From Hallerella sp963597395 (lineage in GTDB: Bacteria; Fibrobacterota; Fibrobacteria; Fibrobacterales; Fibrobacteraceae): a DNA stretch of 18,981 nucleotides. Below are positions 14,125 through 18,981 of this stretch, piece by piece. A model generated the notes under the pieces. It was not told the DNA's origin. It was given only the letters and a program-made list of their open reading frames with translations, and made no database searches. Position numbers and translations under genes: made by a program. The stretch lies in NCBI GenBank assembly GCA_963597395.1, contig CAVBPX010000047.1, positions 1 to 18,981 of the forward strand, written 5' to 3'. Position 1 is the stretch's first letter, and each line of letters starts with the position of its first letter.

Positions 14125-15918
14125 ATGAAAAAGCTCTGGAAAAATTCTTTAAGTACAATTACAAATATCATTGCCACTCCGATTAAGGCCCATCCCAGGA
14201 CATTTCTTTTTTTAACGATTCTTTTGTGGCAATTTGAAGGAAATTTTATAAGACAACAAATCGTCAATTTTCTCTTTTGTTCGGCACTGATTTTTTTTGT
14301 CTGCGCAGCGGCATGCCTAATTAAAAAGTTCAGTTCCAAGGGAAGCCTGTGTTTTCTTGCCCTTTCGCACATCGCGGTCTATTTTCTCGCATTCCTAAAC
14401 CTCTTTCTCTTTTTCTTTTTTGATTGCAAAATTAATGCCGGCATTTTACAACTAATCAGCGAAACGAATCCAAACGAATCGTCTGAATTTGTCACGACAT
14501 ATCTTTTCACGGGGAAATTTCTGCTTTTATGTTCCGCATTCATTCTCTACGCCTTGCTGGAACATTTTTCATCAAAACTCATCAAAAAATCCAAATTTAT
14601 ACAAGGCCGTATTTTCTGGAAATGGAGCAACCTGGCCATTTCCCTCTATGTATTGCTTTCGATTGTCATGCTTGTTTTTTATGGGCAAAATTTTTCGCTG
14701 GATTTTCGAAGCGATTGGCGAAACGCCAAACGTTCCGCAGTCCGCTTCATGATTCCTTTTAAAACATTCGAAGCCTTTTCACAATTTTTGCAAGAACGCA
14801 ATCTCTTTGAAACATGTGCAAACTCCAACGAAAACCTGGAAGCCTCATCAACCGTTTCGGTCCCCCAAACAATTGTCGTTATCATCGGAGAATCCTTTAA
14901 TAGGCATCATTCAAGTCTCTACGGCTATCAGCTTCCCACAAATCCAAAGCTTTCCCGTCTCAAAAACCTTTTTGTATTTGACAATGCAATTACCCCAACC
15001 AATGCGACAAGCGATGCTTTTCGACACTTTTTGTCACTTTCAAGTATTGATGATCCCTGCAGCTGGAACGAGAAGCCCCTATTTCCCGCCCTTTTCAAAG
15101 CGGCGGAATATAATGTGATTTTTTACTCAAATCAATTCGTCAAAGAGGCCAAAACAACAACCTATGACGCATCCTGTGGATTTTTTAACCACCCCCAGCT
15201 TGCGCCAAAGCTGTTCACACACAGGAACAAGAAAAAATTTCAGTATGATGGAGATTTACTGGAAAACTATAAACAAAACAGACATTCACTTGAAACGAAC
15301 TCGCTCAACCTTGTAATAATTCATTTGCAAGGGCAACACATTGCTTCAGAAAGCCGATATCCTCCTGACCGCGCATATTTCAAAGCCGAAGATTATTCAT
15401 TTCGAAAAGAACTTTCAGACGAACAAAAACGGGATGTAGCCGCATACGACAACGCTACGCTGTATAACGATTCCATCGTCTATGAAATCATCCGGATGTA
15501 CGAAAGCGAAAACGCCCTAGTCATCTATTTTGCAGACCATGGTGACGAATCGCACGACTATCGCGTTCATAGAGGAAGAACCTACGGAATTGAAAAAATT
15601 GGGGCGCCGGCCCTGCATTGTCAACTGGACGTTCCATTTCTCATTTGGATTTCCGACAGCTGGAAAGTCCAACATCCTAATGATTCCCTGCGCTTCGCCA
15701 AACACCGGCACACCCCGTTCATCACGGACGATTTTCCCCACATTCTATTTGATGTAGCGAATTTAAAGACGGAATACTACAGGCCATCCCTAAATCCTCT
15801 GTCGGATTCTTTTAACATCTCACGAAAGCGTGTCATTCAACCGTATGCATCCGAACAGATGGATTACGACTCCATTTGCAACCGTTTCGGTCCATGGGAA
15901 ATCGGATTCAGACCGTAA
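14125..15918 (+). CDS. Phosphoethanolamine transferase-like sulfatase-fold membrane protein
   Basis: This 597-residue protein has about five N-terminal membrane helices (roughly residues 28-43, 47-66, 72-98, 125-146, 166-185) and then a large periplasmic alkaline-phosphatase/sulfatase-fold domain, the EptA/CptA layout. Metal-site motifs: IVVIIGESFNRHHSSLYGY with E256, the nucleophile Thr in ITPTNATSDAFRHFLSL (T295), HLQGQH, and YFADHGDESHD with D471-H472. These enzymes transfer phosphoethanolamine from phosphatidylethanolamine to lipid A, core sugars or other surface glycans. The acceptor cannot be told from sequence. GAGGA lies nine bases before the ATG. It starts 15 bp after the cNMP-fold pair, but codon choice changes to A/T-ending codons here, so it belongs with the island that follows. 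Confidence 0.9.
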   Translation: MKKLWKNSLSTITNIIATPIKAHPRTFLFLTILLWQFEGNFIRQQIVNFLFCSALIFFVCAAACLIKKFSSKGSLCFLALSHIAVYFLAFLNLFLFFFFDCKINAGILQLISETNPNESSEFVTTYLFTGKFLLLCSAFILYALLEHFSSKLIKKSKFIQGRIFWKWSNLAISLYVLLSIVMLVFYGQNFSLDFRSDWRNAKRSAVRFMIPFKTFEAFSQFLQERNLFETCANSNENLEASSTVSVPQTIVVIIGESFNRHHSSLYGYQLPTNPKLSRLKNLFVFDNAITPTNATSDAFRHFLSLSSIDDPCSWNEKPLFPALFKAAEYNVIFYSNQFVKEAKTTTYDASCGFFNHPQLAPKLFTHRNKKKFQYDGDLLENYKQNRHSLETNSLNLVIIHLQGQHIASESRYPPDRAYFKAEDYSFRKELSDEQKRDVAAYDNATLYNDSIVYEIIRMYESENALVIYFADHGDESHDYRVHRGRTYGIEKIGAPALHCQLDVPFLIWISDSWKVQHPNDSLRFAKHRHTPFITDDFPHILFDVANLKTEYYRPSLNPLSDSFNISRKRVIQPYASEQMDYDSICNRFGPWEIGFRP

Positions 15919-15924
15919 AACCCG

Positions 15925-16245
15925 ATGAGCGGGAACCCAATTTTCAAAAAGTCTTTCAGCTTCACGAAAAAGACTATACTCTACAACTCGAACTCAGCTT
16001 TTGCACGGGAATTATTTACTATTTTATCTCAAGCCACCAATCTAATCGCAATAAATTTTAAAATTGTAGGCATCGATAAAGAGAACATAAAGATGAACAA
16101 CAGACCGATTAACGCTACCACGCCCTTGCCGCTCAAATTGGAAAACTTTCTTCCAACTCTTCAGGATATGTGGGGCCAAAAAGGGCACTCGAACAACGGT
16201 CATTATCGCAAAAAGCTGCAACGGCACAACATTTTTGGACGATAA
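15925..16245 (+). CDS. Small hypothetical ORF, possibly a gene remnant
   Basis: An open frame of 106 codons fills most of the 341-bp stretch between the transferase and the ATPase gene. It starts 6 bp after the transferase stop, with no ribosome site. The product is basic (FKKSFSFTKKTILYNSN near the start, NNGHYRKKLQRHNIFGR at the end) and resembles no family I recognise. It has neither a signal peptide nor a membrane helix. A shorter version could start at 16093. Its stop codon overlaps the AAGGG sequence that may serve the ATPase gene. It may be a real small protein, a remnant of a deleted gene, or non-coding. Confidence 0.35.
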   Translation: MSGNPIFKKSFSFTKKTILYNSNSAFARELFTILSQATNLIAINFKIVGIDKENIKMNNRPINATTPLPLKLENFLPTLQDMWGQKGHSNNGHYRKKLQRHNIFGR

Positions 16246-16259
16246 GGGAACTTTTGATT

Positions 16260-16781
16260 ATGTTCAAGACAGTCACAGTAAAAAACTATCGCGCATTGTC
16301 AAACCTCCAGCTGTCGAACCTTTCCAGGATTAACATCCTGATGGGCGAAAATAATTGTGGCAAATCAACATTTCTGGAATCCGTCTTTTTACTGACCGGT
16401 CTATCAAGCCCCGAACTTCTTTTGCGCTGCAACGCCATTCGGGATTATTCAAAAATCAAGGATTTTTCCTACTTTTTTCATAACCTGGACACATCAAAAG
16501 AAATTGAAATCAATTCATACTCGGACGGCAACACCAACTTCAACCAAGAACTAAAAATTCAAAAAATCGCATCCAGTCAAGTCACAATTTTTCCGGAAAG
16601 CATCCAAAGCGATGCCGTTTCATCAAACGACGGATTTTCAGAAAGCGTCCGATTTACGCCCAAAGTCAACAACCAAAATATCGAAGCGTCCTACGAAACC
16701 CAGATCAAGTCTGTTCCTGGCGGAGAAAAGCCCCTTGTAGAAACGGGCAATCTTTTGGAATTGGAGAACGAAATTCGATGA
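16260..16781 (+). CDS. AAA-family ATPase of the OLD/AAA_15-21 type, internally truncated
   Basis: The 173-residue product starts MFKTVTVKNYRALSNLQL, the typical opening of OLD/RecF-like ATPases (F-x-N-[FY]-R). Walker A is at ILMGENNCGKSTFLESVF (about residues 28-45). Full-length relatives have roughly 350-400 residues with a Q-loop, a signature motif, Walker B (a DE pair) and a late His. None of these is present here. The end LLELENEIR resembles the extreme C-terminus of complete homologues as I remember them, so an in-frame internal deletion is likely rather than a simple truncation. The stop overlaps the start of the next gene (ATGA). AAGGG is 11 bases before the ATG. As it stands it cannot hydrolyse ATP by the normal mechanism. 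Confidence 0.75.
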   Translation: MFKTVTVKNYRALSNLQLSNLSRINILMGENNCGKSTFLESVFLLTGLSSPELLLRCNAIRDYSKIKDFSYFFHNLDTSKEIEINSYSDGNTNFNQELKIQKIASSQVTIFPESIQSDAVSSNDGFSESVRFTPKVNNQNIEASYETQIKSVPGGEKPLVETGNLLELENEIR

Positions 16782-17335
16782 ACCATATCTTTATCGAATC
16801 CGGAAAACGCGGAAGCAACGAGTTCAACTTTATAAAGGACATCGTCTTTGCAGCCTGCAAACAAAACCTGGACGAACACTACGACATTGTCAATGTAAAT
16901 GGCTTTACAAGCCTTCCCGACTTCAGGTCAAAATTCCTTGAACACAAAAGCCCAGAAGAAAAGAATCTGGTCATTTTCGATGCGGACTATCCAGAAACGA
17001 ACGGAGGATTTGAAGCAAGAACAAAAAGCATTCGACAATGCGGAGAAAAACTCAACATTGACTTTGAACTGTTTCTGTTCCCAAACAACAATGCGGACGG
17101 AATTTTTGCCAACAAATCCCTAAAAAAAGACACATTTATCTCTCCGGACGAAAAAGCCAAAATTTATTCGTACATTTCCGCTTTTAAGCGGTCCCGGAAT
17201 GAACAGAAAATTTTTAAACGAGGCAACTGGAACTTTCTTAACGAGGAGTATTGGAATTTGGAGTCAGATTATCTAGCCCCTTTGAAAGATTTCTTACGGA
17301 GCCATTTAATTCATAAAGGCCAAAATTCTGATTAA
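16778..17335 (+). CDS. TOPRIM-like DUF3226-type protein, partner of the ATPase
   Basis: This 185-residue protein begins NHIFIESGKRGSNEFNFIKD, giving the TOPRIM glutamate (E7). It carries NLVIFDADYPETNGG with the DxD pair (D68, D70), the acidic triad of TOPRIM nucleases. The C-terminal half contains FELFLFPNNNADG and AKIYSYISAFKRSRNEQ, then WNFLNEEYWNLESDYLAPLKDF in pieces. In related genomes such proteins are encoded directly after an AAA ATPase, like split OLD nucleases or PARIS AriA/AriB. A phage-defence or DNA-damage role is inferred from this. It is translationally coupled to the truncated ATPase. The stretch between NNNADG and AKIYSY seems shorter than in relatives I recall, which may indicate a second small deletion. 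Family assignment is from memory, without a search. Confidence 0.68.
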   Translation: MNHIFIESGKRGSNEFNFIKDIVFAACKQNLDEHYDIVNVNGFTSLPDFRSKFLEHKSPEEKNLVIFDADYPETNGGFEARTKSIRQCGEKLNIDFELFLFPNNNADGIFANKSLKKDTFISPDEKAKIYSYISAFKRSRNEQKIFKRGNWNFLNEEYWNLESDYLAPLKDFLRSHLIHKGQNSD

Positions 17336-17371
17336 TTTGTAAATTTTGAAAACCAAAAGGTCTTAGGAAAT

Positions 17372-17803
17372 ATGAAAGAATACAAAATTGGATACACACA
17401 AGGGACCTATGACATGTTCCACATCGGTCATTTAAATTTATTGCGCAACGCCAAATCACAATGCGAAAAATTGATCGTGGGAATCAACTCAAATGCCCTC
17501 GTTATGAAATATAAGAACAAGTATCCAGTAATCGACGAAAAAAGCCGAGCCGAAATCGTCAAGGAATTAAAAAGTGTTGACGATGTAATTCTATGTGACA
17601 CATTGTCAAAAACTTTTATATGGAACATGATTCACTTTAATGCTATTTTTATCGGAGACGACTGGAAAGGAAACGCTCGTTGGAATCAAACGGAAAAAGA
17701 TTTAGCCGCCCTCGGCGCAAAAGTTGTGTATTTACCTCATACAGATGGCATTTGTTCCACCCTTTTAAGGATTCAGGAAAAAGAGAGGATTAAGGAAAGG
17801 TGA
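17372..17803 (+). CDS. Glycerol-3-phosphate cytidylyltransferase-like nucleotidyltransferase
   Basis: This 143-residue protein has the TagD/TarD length. It starts KIGYTQGTYDMFHIGHLNLL with the HxGH nucleotide-binding motif. VDDVILCDTLSKT follows at the position of the family's DEV block, and the C-terminal HTDGICSTLLRIQ corresponds to the RTEGISTT motif. It should make CDP-glycerol (or a CDP-alditol) from CTP and glycerol-3-phosphate for surface polymer decoration. The replacement of R-T-E by H-T-D in the last motif may alter the substrate. AGGA lies five bases before the ATG. Its stop overlaps the GTG of the next gene, so it belongs to the surface-polymer operon. Confidence 0.88.
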   Translation: MKEYKIGYTQGTYDMFHIGHLNLLRNAKSQCEKLIVGINSNALVMKYKNKYPVIDEKSRAEIVKELKSVDDVILCDTLSKTFIWNMIHFNAIFIGDDWKGNARWNQTEKDLAALGAKVVYLPHTDGICSTLLRIQEKERIKER

Positions 17804-18810
17804 AAACAAACCGCTCTTTTTCAAAAGAAATTGATTTAATTCTCATCTATCCCTATGGAGCAAAGCATCTAAAACTTTTTTCCGATTTGGAAAAAATTCA
17901 AAATGTATGTTTGCGCTATTCCGAACTTTCCAAAACACATTCCCGTATAGCAGCCATCCTTAAACGAATTCACTTCAGCAAAAAGTTAAATCGATTTTTC
18001 AACCTTCCCGGAAAACACCTTTGGTACGAATACTCCGACATTTTTTCCCTATTGAAAAAAACAAAAAATGTTTTAATCATTGACAGCGCCCTACGCGACC
18101 TCCCAGACGACCTGCTAAAAAAAATGAAGAGGAATGGAGCACGTCTTGATTTATACCTAATCAATTCAATGAATGCTGCATCTCCAAGATTTTTGGAAAT
18201 AAAATTTCGGATTTCATTAAACATTTGGAATCACGTCTACACCTTCGATCCTCTAGATGCAAAAAAATATGGCTTTATCTACCGAGGCTTTAACTATTAC
18301 TCCAAACAAGAACTTCCGATTTTGAAATTTCCAACAGAAGATGCCTACTTTATTGGAGGTATCAAAGGAAACCGGGAAGAGACCATCAATGCCCTCTACC
18401 GATCCATCACGTCATACGGCGGGAAATGTAATTTTAACGTCATGGTTTATAAAAACCAAACCTATGAGAAAATTGACGGAATACACTACATCCTTGGGAA
18501 TTGGAAACCCTATGAAGAAATTTTAAAAGACGTTGTCAACTGCAATACAATTATTGAGATTTTACAGGAAGGTCAAAGCGGAGCCAGTTTGCGGTATTTT
18601 GAAGCCGTCTGCTACAACAAAAAACTCCTAACCAACAATCCCAATATTAAGAACTTTCCTTTTTATAACGAACGTTATATGAAGGTTTTCAAGAGCGCAA
18701 AAGATATTGACCCGGAATGGATTTGTCAAAGAATTCCAATTGATTATCACTATCAGAATGAATTCTCCCCTAAAAAACTCCTTCAAGAATATATGCATGG
18801 CGATAAATAG
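17800..18810 (+). CDS. Putative GT-B glycosyltransferase-like polysaccharide biosynthesis protein
   Basis: A 336-residue soluble protein read from GTG at 17800, overlapping the preceding stop (GTGA), with GAGAGGA upstream. No membrane helix or signal peptide is seen. The C-terminal part, about residues 249-295, reads TIIEILQEGQSGASLRYFEA and then KKLLTNNPNIKNFPFYNE. This matches the pattern of capsule/lipopolysaccharide proteins with a donor-site-like Q-x-G-x-(S/T)-x-R-x-x-E-A segment of GT-B enzymes. The N-terminal half is unremarkable. It lies between a CDP-glycerol-type enzyme and a flippase, so it probably transfers a sugar or a phospho-polyol group in a surface polymer. The precise activity is unknown. 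Confidence 0.65.
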   Translation: MKTNRSFSKEIDLILIYPYGAKHLKLFSDLEKIQNVCLRYSELSKTHSRIAAILKRIHFSKKLNRFFNLPGKHLWYEYSDIFSLLKKTKNVLIIDSALRDLPDDLLKKMKRNGARLDLYLINSMNAASPRFLEIKFRISLNIWNHVYTFDPLDAKKYGFIYRGFNYYSKQELPILKFPTEDAYFIGGIKGNREETINALYRSITSYGGKCNFNVMVYKNQTYEKIDGIHYILGNWKPYEEILKDVVNCNTIIEILQEGQSGASLRYFEAVCYNKKLLTNNPNIKNFPFYNERYMKVFKSAKDIDPEWICQRIPIDYHYQNEFSPKKLLQEYMHGDK

Positions 18811-18825
18811 CTATTTTTATTCTAA

Positions 18826-18981
18826 ATGACCTCCACGAATGAGCGAAAAACCATCCTTTCCGGACTATTCTGGAAATTCTCAGAAAGAATTTCAGGACAA
18901 TTCGTCTCCTTTGTCCTGTCTATAATTCTCGCCCGCATTCTAATGCCCGAAGATTATGGTGCCGTCGCCATGGTCCAGCTC
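18826..18981 (+). CDS. Polysaccharide flippase / Wzx-like lipopolysaccharide biosynthesis protein (5' end only)
   Basis: The first 52 codons are present before the window ends. The product begins MTSTNERKTILSGLFWKFSE, then RISGQFVSFVLSIILARIL and MPEDYGAVAMVQL. This is the standard N-terminus of MOP-superfamily O-antigen/capsule flippases (WzxC-type): an amphipathic start, first membrane helix, and the ARIL.PEDYG motif. It would move lipid-linked oligosaccharides across the inner membrane. It starts 15 bp after the upstream gene, without an obvious ribosome site, in the same operon direction. Confidence 0.85.
   Translation, partial: MTSTNERKTILSGLFWKFSERISGQFVSFVLSIILARILMPEDYGAVAMVQL

Noticed and set aside
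16170..16259. Upstream extension of the ATPase frame from ATG 16170
   Set aside because: The family N-terminus begins at MFKTVTVKNYRAL (16260). The extra 30 residues show no homology and a ribosome site precedes 16260.

Overview
The window looks like a chromosomal segment from a Fibrobacter-like bacterium (Fibrobacterota, FCB group). This is inferred from three things: a 1387-residue type II-C Cas9 of the Bacteroidetes/Fibrobacter kind with an unusually long 48-bp CRISPR repeat, the conserved rpsP-rimM-trmD-rplS block, and promoter elements (TATATTTG, TAAATTTG) that resemble the TAnnTTTG element of FCB bacteria. No marker gene fixes the species.

Region 1 (1-6318) is a complete type II-C CRISPR-Cas locus. 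The + strand holds the end of a CRISPR array (five full repeats, one cut by the window edge, 30-bp spacers). The array converges on a cas9-cas1-cas2 operon on the - strand, and a hairpin that can terminate transcription lies between them. Divergent from cas9 is a short tracrRNA gene on the + strand. It has a TTGACT-17-TATATT promoter, a 22-nt perfect anti-repeat, a segment that copies the first 8 nt of the repeat, and a strong terminator. All catalytic residues of Cas9 and Cas1 are visible, so the system looks intact.

Region 2 (6413-14109) is GC-rich core genome. It holds a secreted, probably outer-membrane protein (- strand), a large U32-family protein with two Cys-rich halves, the ribosomal/tRNA block rpsP-rimM-trmD-rplS, and two translationally coupled paralogues with cyclic-nucleotide-binding-like folds. 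A terminator separates rpsP from rimM, and rplS appears to have its own promoter inside the end of trmD.

Region 3 (14125-18981) is visibly richer in A/T and looks like an accessory cell-surface island: a phosphoethanolamine-transferase-like membrane enzyme, a glycerol-3-phosphate cytidylyltransferase-like protein, a GT-B-like protein and the start of a polysaccharide flippase. Embedded in it is a two-gene pair, an AAA ATPase followed by a TOPRIM-like (DUF3226-type) protein. This architecture resembles split OLD/PARIS-type defence systems, but the ATPase has lost its central and C-terminal catalytic core. It is therefore either a decayed defence system or an unusual minimal version.
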